NCBI GenBank assembly: GCA_958449715.1
Contig: CAUDIU010000080.1
Location: 1-7,638 of the forward strand
Length of the DNA: 7,638 bases
Source of the DNA: an uncultured Clostridium sp.
GTDB taxonomy: Bacteria > Cyanobacteriota > Vampirovibrionia > Gastranaerophilales > Gastranaerophilaceae
Reading direction: 5' to 3'
Made by a program: the position numbers and the translations under genes. Under the pieces are notes generated by a model that was not told the DNA's origin, made no database searches, and was given only the letters and a program-made list of their open reading frames with translations. Of the stretch, positions 1 to 5,927 are shown one piece after another. The first letter of the stretch is position 1; the number at the start of each line of letters is the position of its first letter.

Positions 1-1472
1 ATACATTTGCAAACATCAAAATCATAGATTTTTACAGCTTGTTTATATTTATTTAGCATTGTAAACCCATCGTGTCCTTGTGCATAATAATCTGTTAATG
101 CTGTTTTATACATCTTATCAGTTCTTGGATTATTAATATTTATAGGTGTCTCATTACCATTTTTATCAACAAAAGAAGCTGATTTCAATTCTCCATTTTT
201 AGAAATTGCATATTTCAAACCTGAAACATGAACTATTCCCGGCTTGTTATTTGTATTAACTAATGACTTAGAAGAAACTCTTAGCATATCTACTATTTCT
301 TTTTCTGAATAATTTGCAACTACCATTTTATTTTTGAATGGAGAAATATCCTCAAGCCATCTTGTATCTAATTTCCCTGGTTCAAAAAATCCTCTAATTG
401 TCGCTGAACCAAATAAGGCAATATCTGTATCTAATTCTTCTCTCATGCAATCGCATAAGAAGTTTGCATGCCCGCTTGGTTCAATTGATGCATTTTTAAG
501 TGGCGGAGGAGCAGAATTTATAACTCCTACAACTTTTGGTTTTCCTAGAATTTTTTCAAACACATATCTTACAACTGGACTACGTTTAAAACCTCTTGTA
601 CTAGTAACATTATTTTGAATTTTTGTCATTACACCATTATTATTCCATTCTACATTCAAAACACCAAAATAATTTCCGTCACGACCGGCTTGCGTAATAA
701 CAACAGGTTCGCCAGATTTAGAATTGAATAAATTAACACCTGGTTTTACATCAGTTACAAAATTATGAGAATGACCTCCTAATATGATATCAATACCTTC
801 TGTTTCTTTTGCTATTTTTTGATCATACCCAAAACCAACATGAGATAATAAAATTATTCTATTTACCCCTTGTTCTTTTAACTTATTAACCTCTGTTTGA
901 ACATCTTTTATAGTACTTTCAATACCATCAATCTTTAAATCTTCAAAAAGTTTTCCATATTTTAATCTTGAAAATAAATCAACTGGAGAAACACCAATTA
1001 TTCCATATTTATTTCCGTTAACTTCTTGAATATAAGATTTTTCAACTTTTTTATACAATGGGTTATCAGGCTTAATATTTATATTACACGCTAACATTTT
1101 ATAACCCATTTGAGGAATTAATTCTGCAATATGCTTAGGCATATCATATTCATGGTTTCCCATAGCTGACGCCATAATACCCATAATGTTTTGAGCTTCA
1201 ACCATAACCTGATTTGCTTTCACAGGCTCTCCTAATTGAATATCACCTGATGACAGCTTCAATTTATCAGTAGGAACAGAAGGTATAAATGCATCAAAAG
1301 CATTTGAAGCCGTAATAGTTCTTTCCATATTTATTGACTTGCCATGGAAATCGTTTATATAAAAAATACTGGACCTATTAGGATTATTAGCTTCTGTTTT
1401 ACCGTTTGGCGATTTTCTTAAAAGCGCCTGAGCCATTAAATTCGATTGTGGAGTATTTATGGGCGTTATCAT
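1..1472 (-). CDS. 5'-nucleotidase / UshA-family metallophosphatase, C-terminus cut by window edge
   Basis: About 490 codons are visible; the 3' end lies beyond position 1. The family hydrolyses nucleotide monophosphates, cyclic nucleotides or UDP-sugars with a two-metal centre. The calcineurin-like N-terminal domain shows all core motifs: NDFHG (residues 40-44, D41/H43), SSGD (D77), GNHE (105-108, N106/H107), LSHVG (H211) and GGHSH (232-236, H234/H236). The C-terminal 5'-nucleotidase substrate domain is seen as GSATIRGFFEPG and, near residues 462-469, YYAQGHDG. The start is the ATG at 1472, 11 nt after AAGGG (1484-1488); the next in-frame ATG (1436) has no ribosome site. Odd points: no hydrophobic signal peptide (the N-terminus is polar, MITPINTPQSNLMAQ), although most relatives are exported, and the usual DxGD motif reads SSGD. 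Substrate cannot be told from sequence. The family call is firm. Confidence 0.88.
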   Translation of the reverse strand, partial: MITPINTPQSNLMAQALLRKSPNGKTEANNPNRSSIFYINDFHGKSINMERTITASNAFDAFIPSVPTDKLKLSSGDIQLGEPVKANQVMVEAQNIMGIMASAMGNHEYDMPKHIAELIPQMGYKMLACNINIKPDNPLYKKVEKSYIQEVNGNKYGIIGVSPVDLFSRLKYGKLFEDLKIDGIESTIKDVQTEVNKLKEQGVNRIILLSHVGFGYDQKIAKETEGIDIILGGHSHNFVTDVKPGVNLFNSKSGEPVVITQAGRDGNYFGVLNVEWNNNGVMTKIQNNVTSTRGFKRSPVVRYVFEKILGKPKVVGVINSAPPPLKNASIEPSGHANFLCDCMREELDTDIALFGSATIRGFFEPGKLDTRWLEDISPFKNKMVVANYSEKEIVDMLRVSSKSLVNTNNKPGIVHVSGLKYAISKNGELKSASFVDKNGNETPININNPRTDKMYKTALTDYYAQGHDGFTMLNKYKQAVKIYDFDVCKC

Positions 1473-1547
1473 CTAATCTAATTCCCTTTAGCATTAAACA
1501 CCCTAAAAAAATTTTTTGCTATATTAAAAATAAAAGGTTTACAAAAG

Positions 1548-1787
1548 TTATAATTCGAATTCCATTGTCTTAATATCCCATTTTTCTTTTAGTTCTTTTA
1601 TTAACTTTTCTGCATTTTTTAAAACTTCTAATAAGACAATGCCTGAATTCACACAAGTATCTTTTTGCACTGGATGCAATCCAACTCTTGTTTTTATATC
1701 ACAACCGTAATTTGTAATAATCTTTTGAAATTCAATAGCATCTTCTAATCGATTTTTTAAAATAACACCAATAATTGTAGTTTTCAT
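1548..1787 (-). CDS. Small ACT/ferredoxin-like protein, TM1266 (iron-only hydrogenase regulator)-like
   Basis: A 79-residue protein with a beta-alpha-beta pattern: TTIIGVILKN (strand), RLEDAIEFQKIITNYG (helix), CDIKTRVGLH (strand), GIVLLEVL (strand), AEKLIKELKEKW (helix), DIKTMEF (strand). The GVILKNR, IKTRVGLH and IKTMEF blocks resemble the TM1266-like family, annotated in some genomes as an iron-only hydrogenase system regulator; the match is from memory of the family, not a search. Such proteins are thought to bind small ligands as oligomers. The start chosen is the ATG at 1787, because GGAGATGA lies just upstream. A longer frame to 1904 would run through a terminator hairpin (1827-1858) and is rejected. 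Cys30 and Cys46 are present, with no metal-binding pattern. No hydrogenase gene is visible in the window. Confidence 0.6.
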   Translation of the reverse strand: MKTTIIGVILKNRLEDAIEFQKIITNYGCDIKTRVGLHPVQKDTCVNSGIVLLEVLKNAEKLIKELKEKWDIKTMEFEL

Positions 1788-1826
1788 ATACTCATCTCCA
1801 TATTTAAAACCATAATAAATTTCTAT

Positions 1827-1858
1827 AAAAAAAAATAACATCCCCTGAGGGATATTAT
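1827..1858 (-). terminator. Rho-independent terminator after the 103-aa gene
   Basis: On the minus strand a 10-bp stem (ATAATATCCC paired with GGGATGTTAT, one G-T pair) closes a 4-nt loop. It is followed by nine consecutive T (1827-1835), the first of which pairs in the stem. It lies 29 bp after the stop of the 103-aa gene and about 40 bp before the start of the ACT-like gene. It therefore either separates the two units or acts as a partial terminator inside one transcript. Confidence 0.85.
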
Positions 1859-1887
1859 CTTTTATTAATTTTGATGAGTATTTATTA

Positions 1888-2199
1888 TTATTTTTCGAGC
1901 TCATCCATAGCTTGAAGCTGTTTTTTCTTGTAGTTATAAATTACGGCATCTACAAGAAGCTCATAAGATTTCATATTCTCAATATTCGGGAATTCTTCTT
2001 TGAGTTGTTCTCTGACCATTGCTTCCAGCTTACGTTCGTCAGAACTTGATTTTAATTCGTCAACTCCGCTAATCATTCTAATATATTCAGGAGATGATTT
2101 GTCAATATTGTGATTCATAAAATTTAGCCAGCGTAATTTAGGGCTAATATGTTTTCCTAAAGATTTTACGACTTTTAAATTTTTTAATCGGTTTAACAT
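1888..2199 (-). CDS. Hypothetical 103-residue protein, basic N-terminus, acidic helical C-terminus
   Basis: I do not recognise this family. The start is the ATG at 2199, which sits 8 nt after AGGAG (2208-2212); an in-frame ATG at 2217 lies before that ribosome site and is less likely. The first 25 residues are rich in Lys/Arg (MLNRLKNLKVVKSLGK). The rest looks alpha-helical and charged, with SSDERKLEAMVREQLKEEF at 52-70 and a C-terminal helix ending MDELEK. There is no cysteine, no transmembrane segment and no signal peptide, so a small cytoplasmic protein, perhaps nucleic-acid or membrane-surface associated, is possible but unproven. It lies 110 bp downstream of glyS in the same direction with a possible promoter of its own, and a strong terminator follows it. 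Confidence 0.7.
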   Translation of the reverse strand: MLNRLKNLKVVKSLGKHISPKLRWLNFMNHNIDKSSPEYIRMISGVDELKSSSDERKLEAMVREQLKEEFPNIENMKSYELLVDAVIYNYKKKQLQAMDELEK

Positions 2200-2229
2200 G
2201 AAGTTGACTCCTACCATTTATTGTTAATT

Positions 2230-2259
2230 TTTATATTACCTACTTCGTACTATTGTAAA
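2230..2259 (-). promoter_or_regulatory. Possible sigma70 promoter for the 103-aa gene
   Basis: On the minus strand TTTACA (2254-2259) and TATAAA (2230-2235) are separated by 18 bp. They lie about 20-50 bp upstream of the AGGAG site. The surroundings are very AT-rich, so chance matches are likely. Confidence 0.35.
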
Positions 2260-2309
2260 GTATCCTGAAAAAAATAATTTACTTTTTTACAAAGATTGTT
2301 TACAATTCT

Positions 2310-4355
2310 TTATAATTTACTAAAATCAGCTAAGTGATTATATTTGCCTTTCAACATAGTAAGAAGAGCTAATCTGTTTTCCTTAACATTTTCATCTTTA
2401 TCCATTACAAGAACATCGTTAAAGAACTTTTCAACAGATGGATTAATTTCTTCTAACTGCTTCAAATAAGCGTCATAATCTAAATCTTCACTTACTGTTT
2501 CAATCTGATTTAATAACATGCTCTCAGCAGGTTCTTTAAATAAATTCTTATTAACAGATTTTTTAGAATCTTCTTTTAAAATTCTCAATACTCTGTTAGC
2601 ACTTTCTAATACTGCTTCTGAATTCAATTTTGAAACAGCTTCTACACGTTTGATATAATCAGTTAAATCAACAAGTGGATTTTTATTAGCAGCACAAGCC
2701 TCTAATACATTTTTAGAATATTTTTCAGACAAGAAAATTATTAATCTTTGAATAAAGAATTCATAAATTTCATCTGTAACTTTACCTGATACTCTGCTAA
2801 TACAAGATCCTGCAGCTTTTTTGAATTTATCAGCAATATTTTCACCTTCTGTAGATACAGGAAGTAATAATAAAGTTTCTGTAATCAATTTAGTCAAATC
2901 AATTTTTAAATCGTGTGCTAAAATAGTTCTGATAATACCTAAAGCTGCACGGCGAACACCTAGAGGGTCTGAAGATCCGGTAGGTTTTTTACCTTCTGCA
3001 AATACTGCACAAATTGTATCTATTTTATCTGCAATACCAACAATTTGTCCCTCTGTTGTAACGGCAATTTCGCCATCGGCATTAAGAGGGAAATAATGTT
3101 CTTTAATACCTTCACATACACAATCAGGCTCTCCTGATACTCTTGCATAATCAGCACCGATAAATCCTTGCAATTCAGTAAATTCAAACACTAAATTTGT
3201 TGTCAAATCAGCTTTTGCAAGAAGTGCAGTTCTTTCAACAGTAGGATTATTTCCAACCATTAATTTTGACAACTTAACAAGTCTTTGAGCTTTATCATAC
3301 ATAGAGCCCATACCTTTTTGGAATGTAATACCCTTCAAGTCTTCAACATAATCAGCTAAAGGCTTTTTAGTATCTTCATTAAAGAAAAATACAGCATCAT
3401 CTAAACGAGCTTTAATAACTCTTACATTACCTGCTTTAATATTTTCAAACTCATCACCAAGATAATTTGTCATAGTGATAAATTTATTAATTAATTTACC
3501 ATCTTTATACAAAGCGAAATATCTTTGGTGAACAGCCATTACCGTAACAACAAGTTCTTCAGGTAATCTTAAATAATCCGGATTAAACTCACATACAGCA
3601 GGCACCGGATATTCAGTAATAAATGTTACTTCTTCCAATAAATCATCTGTGTAATAAGGAGTTGCACCCAATTTTGCAGCTTCTTCTTTAGCTCTGTCAA
3701 TAATTCTTTGTTTTCTTTCTTCCTGATCTACAATTACGCAACAGTTACGCATAATTTCTACGTAATCATCAGGATTATTAATATAAACATTTTGTTGAGC
3801 AAATCTATGACCACGTGTCACATTAGAGCTTTCTTTATCAATAATTTTAATTTTAACTTCTTCTCTATCCAAAATAGATACGATCCATCTTATAGGACGA
3901 GAAAATTTTTCATCATTGTCAGCCCATCTCATAAAGTGAGAGCCTTGCAATTTTAAAACTATTGATGGAACATTTTCTTTTAACAATTCAACAATAGATT
4001 TTCCTTTGATTGTAATTTTTGCATGGATATAATCATCTTCAATATACAAATCTTCAGGATTAATACCATTTTTTCTACAAAAACCTTCTCCAGCTTTTGT
4101 CAAATTCCCATTTTCATCGTATGCAACTTTTTTAATAGGGCCTTTTACAACTTTAATTTCATCTTTACTTTCTTTTTCAAGACCTGAAACGATTACAGCT
4201 AATCTTCTTGGTGTTGCATATACTTTAACATCTTCAAATTCAACTTTATTTGAATTCAAGAAGTTTTCAAAACCTGTTTTTAATTGTTGAATTGCTGACG
4301 GGATAAATTTATAAGGTAATTCTTCACATCCAACTTCTAATAAATATTTACTCAT
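2310..4355 (-). CDS. glyS: Glycyl-tRNA synthetase beta subunit
   Basis: This is a complete 681-residue beta subunit of the bacterial alpha2beta2 glycyl-tRNA synthetase, which charges tRNA-Gly in the cytoplasm together with GlyQ. Family landmarks are the N-terminus LLEVGCEELPYKFIPSAI (5-22), the block HFMRWADNDEKFSRPIRW (about 141-158), an HD-like central part (AKADLTTNLVFEFTELQG, then ADKIDTICAVFAEGKKPTGSSDPLGVRRAALG), and a C-terminal DALR-type anticodon-binding region (about 570-670). Length is normal (usual range about 670-700) and no break is seen. The ATG at 4355 follows AAAGGA by a short spacer. A promoter with a perfect TATAAT lies upstream. glyQ is not adjacent: tRNA-Lys lies upstream and an unrelated small gene lies downstream, so the alpha subunit must be encoded elsewhere. 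Confidence 0.97.
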   Translation of the reverse strand: MSKYLLEVGCEELPYKFIPSAIQQLKTGFENFLNSNKVEFEDVKVYATPRRLAVIVSGLEKESKDEIKVVKGPIKKVAYDENGNLTKAGEGFCRKNGINPEDLYIEDDYIHAKITIKGKSIVELLKENVPSIVLKLQGSHFMRWADNDEKFSRPIRWIVSILDREEVKIKIIDKESSNVTRGHRFAQQNVYINNPDDYVEIMRNCCVIVDQEERKQRIIDRAKEEAAKLGATPYYTDDLLEEVTFITEYPVPAVCEFNPDYLRLPEELVVTVMAVHQRYFALYKDGKLINKFITMTNYLGDEFENIKAGNVRVIKARLDDAVFFFNEDTKKPLADYVEDLKGITFQKGMGSMYDKAQRLVKLSKLMVGNNPTVERTALLAKADLTTNLVFEFTELQGFIGADYARVSGEPDCVCEGIKEHYFPLNADGEIAVTTEGQIVGIADKIDTICAVFAEGKKPTGSSDPLGVRRAALGIIRTILAHDLKIDLTKLITETLLLLPVSTEGENIADKFKKAAGSCISRVSGKVTDEIYEFFIQRLIIFLSEKYSKNVLEACAANKNPLVDLTDYIKRVEAVSKLNSEAVLESANRVLRILKEDSKKSVNKNLFKEPAESMLLNQIETVSEDLDYDAYLKQLEEINPSVEKFFNDVLVMDKDENVKENRLALLTMLKGKYNHLADFSKL

Positions 4356-4390
4356 AATGTTTCCTTTAAATTATATATAATCTTAATACA

Positions 4391-4418
4391 ATTATAGTTT
4401 ATCAAAACTGAAAGTAAA
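4391..4418 (-). promoter_or_regulatory. Sigma70-type promoter of glyS
   Basis: On the minus strand a perfect -10 TATAAT (4391-4396) lies 16 bp downstream of TTTACT (4413-4418, four of six consensus bases). The -10 is 35 bp upstream of the glyS start codon, leaving a short leader with room for the AAAGGA site but not for a T-box or other large riboswitch. Confidence 0.65.
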
Positions 4419-4497
4419 GCAAACAAAAAACTTTTTTACAGATATAAAAACCAGTTAGCAATTTATGAACATTCTTGAAAATTAACCAATAAAAAAT

Positions 4498-4570
4498 TGC
4501 GCTTGGCGCGATTCGAACGCGCGACCTATCCCTTAAAAGGGGAGTGCTCTACCTGCTGAGCTACAAGCGC
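4498..4570 (-). tRNA. tRNA-Lys (anticodon TTT)
   Basis: The 73-nt cloverleaf reads on the minus strand from 4570. The acceptor stem GCGCTTG/CAAGCGC is fully paired, the D stem is GCTC/GAGC, and the anticodon loop CTTTTAA carries anticodon TTT for lysine. The T stem GCGCG/CGCGC holds loop TTCGAAT, and the discriminator is A. The 3' CCA is not encoded (the sequence continues ATTTTTT) and must be added by the CCA enzyme. The outermost anticodon-stem pair (27-43) is C-T, a mismatch; the other four pairs are sound. It has its own strong promoter upstream and lies 142 bp before glyS in the same direction. Confidence 0.95.
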
Positions 4571-4606
4571 AAATTTATAAATGCTATTCATTTCGTCAGT
4601 GATATT

Positions 4607-4635
4607 ATCTTAGCAAGAACAAAATTTAATGTCAA
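4607..4635 (-). promoter_or_regulatory. Strong sigma70 promoter of tRNA-Lys
   Basis: On the minus strand a perfect -35 TTGACA (4630-4635) is followed after 17 bp by TAAGAT (4607-4612), preceded by TGC to give an extended -10 (TGCTAAGAT). The -10 lies 36 bp upstream of the tRNA 5' end, as expected for a precursor with a short 5' leader. Confidence 0.85.
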
Positions 4636-4645
4636 CACTTTTATT

Positions 4646-4682
4646 AAAAAAAAATTACGATCTTAAAAAAGATCGTAATTTT
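4646..4682 (-). terminator. Rho-independent terminator of the XRE regulator
   Basis: A perfect 14-bp inverted repeat (4651-4664 with 4669-4682; core ATTACGATCTT) encloses a four-base loop. On the minus strand it runs into nine T (4646-4654), the first four of which can pair in the stem. It starts 4 bp after the regulator stop codon and lies upstream of the tRNA-Lys promoter, so it insulates the tRNA unit from the regulator gene. The T-tail is on the minus side only. Confidence 0.93.
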
Positions 4683-4686
4683 CAAG

Positions 4687-5250
4687 CTATTTTAGATGAA
4701 TATACTTCTTTGCGCAATCAAACATGGAATTCACGAGAGCTGCATTTGAATAAATATTCATGCCATTTGATTCTAATACCTGCTTCATTCGTTTTTCCCA
4801 CATCGAGTAAATATCATCTTTACTTAAATCTAGTACTTGAGCTATCATTGTAAGCTCTTTAAAGTCAATTGGTATAGGCAAAGATCCTCGAAGCATGTCA
4901 ACAATATCTAAACGTTTTTTTCTTGGGAATGCTTTCAAAAAATTGACAGTTGTCATGCCTTTTTCTTTCATAACATCTTTAAAAAACTCAACAGAATCAT
5001 CTATTAAAATAGGTTCCTGAGGAATTTTATATTCTTCGAACTCTTCAGGCTGAATTTCCATGACGGTTGCAATTCTTTCTAAAGTAGTACCTCGGGTTGA
5101 AAATGGTATTGCATCATCAATTAAATTGTAAACATAAGACAAGGTCACACCAATCATTTCAGCAAAATCCTTTTTGTGTAGAGAATTTTTTTCTAAGAAT
5201 TTTGCAACTTTTTCTGAACTTTTTTCTTGAATTATAGGTTTATTCTTCAT
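4687..5250 (-). CDS. Transcriptional regulator with two XRE/Cro-like helix-turn-helix domains
   Basis: The 187-residue protein starts at the ATG at 5250, 7 nt after AGAGGA (5258-5263); an ATG eight codons earlier has no ribosome site. The first helix-turn-helix spans about residues 13-72 (LEKNSLHKKDFAEMIGVTLSYVYNLI, then LERIATVMEIQPEEF), the classic XRE order of helices. A second, more divergent copy spans about 87-150 (FFKDVMKEKGMTTVNFLKAF, then LTMIAQVLDLSKDDIYSMW). The C-terminal 35 residues are helical and may aid dimerisation. Such proteins bind operator DNA; the target here is unknown. The gene is divergent from pth across 128 bp, so that spacer may hold its operator. It ends in a strong terminator. 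It is not accompanied by a toxin or phage gene here. The family call is good; the role is open. Confidence 0.8.
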   Translation of the reverse strand: MKNKPIIQEKSSEKVAKFLEKNSLHKKDFAEMIGVTLSYVYNLIDDAIPFSTRGTTLERIATVMEIQPEEFEEYKIPQEPILIDDSVEFFKDVMKEKGMTTVNFLKAFPRKKRLDIVDMLRGSLPIPIDFKELTMIAQVLDLSKDDIYSMWEKRMKQVLESNGMNIYSNAALVNSMFDCAKKYIHLK

Positions 5251-5282
5251 AGTCACATCCTCTTCTTTTAGCATTTTTAAAA

Positions 5283-5311
5283 TAAATGTTTTCTATCTTT
5301 TTGTTAAGCGT
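5283..5311 (-). promoter_or_regulatory. Possible promoter of the XRE regulator
   Basis: On the minus strand TTAACA (five of six -35 bases) is followed after 17 bp by TATTTT, about 20 bp upstream of the AGAGGA site, within the divergent spacer shared with pth. The match is moderate and the region is AT-rich. Confidence 0.35.
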
Positions 5312-5334
5312 AAAGATGGTAAATCACAACGGTA

Positions 5335-5363
5335 ATATTTATTTACGTTAAAATAATAAATAT
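5335..5363. repeat. Inverted repeat in the regulator/pth spacer, possible operator
   Basis: ATATTTATT (5335-5343) and AATAAATAT (5355-5363) are perfect 9-bp inverted repeats with an 11-bp gap, centres 20 bp apart (about two helical turns). The repeat ends one base before the AAAGGA ribosome site of pth. It could be an operator for the divergent regulator or an RNA hairpin that affects pth translation, but pure A/T arms can arise by chance. Confidence 0.4.
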
Positions 5364-5378
5364 AAAGGATTATAAAAT

Positions 5379-5924
5379 ATGAAATTAATCGTTGGACTAG
5401 GAAATATAGGCGACAAATACTGTTTTACAAGACATAATGCAGGATTTATGGTACTTGATAAATGGGCATTAGATAACAATATTTCATTCAGAGAAGAAAA
5501 AAAACTCAAATGCTTTATTGCAAAAATGGGAGATAATCTGCTTATCAAACCGACAACGTTTATGAATTTGTCTGGAGAAGCAGTAAGAGCTGTTATGGAT
5601 TATTATAAAATTAATGTAAAAGATATTTTGATTGTCTATGACGACATTGCACTTGATTTAGGTAGAATAAGATTTAGAGCAAACGGTTCTGATGGCGGTC
5701 ATAACGGCATAAAATCAATTATTAAACATGTAGGTACTAAAGAATTTGACAGATTAAAAATAGGAATTGGCCCACAACCAAATATTCCTTCAGAAAATTA
5801 TGTTCTACAAAATTTTCCGAAGGAACAACATGACGAATTAAAAAACATTTTAATCAAAGCCGATAAAGCTATTGAATTTTACCTAGAAAATGGGATTCAA
5901 AAAGCGCAAAACCAATTTAATTAG
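5379..5924 (+). CDS. pth: Peptidyl-tRNA hydrolase
   Basis: The 181-residue enzyme cleaves the ester bond of peptidyl-tRNA released from stalled ribosomes, recycling tRNA in the cytoplasm. Conserved blocks are VGLGNIG (5-11, N9), RHNAGF (18-23, catalytic H19), KPTTFMNLSG (57-66, N63), VYDDI (86-90, D88) and GSDGGHNGIKSI (103-114, N109). These match E. coli H20, N68, D93 and N114. Length is slightly short of the usual 185-195 but complete. AAAGGA (5364-5369) lies 9 nt before the ATG. Its stop codon is only 3 bp from the stop of the convergent prepilin gene A, with no terminator hairpin between, so the two transcripts probably overlap at their 3' ends. Confidence 0.96.
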   Translation: MKLIVGLGNIGDKYCFTRHNAGFMVLDKWALDNNISFREEKKLKCFIAKMGDNLLIKPTTFMNLSGEAVRAVMDYYKINVKDILIVYDDIALDLGRIRFRANGSDGGHNGIKSIIKHVGTKEFDRLKIGIGPQPNIPSENYVLQNFPKEQHDELKNILIKADKAIEFYLENGIQKAQNQFN

Positions 5925-5927
5925 AAA

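Noticed and set aside
334..618. Open frame on the plus strand, 94 codons
   Set aside because: It lies antisense inside the nucleotidase coding region, whose motifs are unmistakable. It has no ribosome site or recognisable domain.
1788..1904. N-terminal extension of the ACT-like protein to an ATG at 1904
   Set aside because: It would translate through the terminator hairpin and T-run. A ribosome site directly precedes the ATG at 1787, and the extension has no family resemblance.
2260..2309. Terminator directly after glyS
   Set aside because: A short AT-rich stem with a bulge (around 2285-2305, minus strand) can be drawn, but it is weak and the T-run lies too far downstream of it for a confident call.
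2821..3956. Two plus-strand open frames (2821-3096, 3708-3956)
   Set aside because: Both are antisense shadows of glyS and show no independent coding evidence.
4629..4853. Plus-strand open frame of 74 codons
   Set aside because: It covers the terminator and the 3' end of the regulator gene on the opposite strand.
5348..5548. Minus-strand open frame opposite the start of pth
   Set aside because: It is a shadow of pth, whose catalytic residues are all present in the plus frame.
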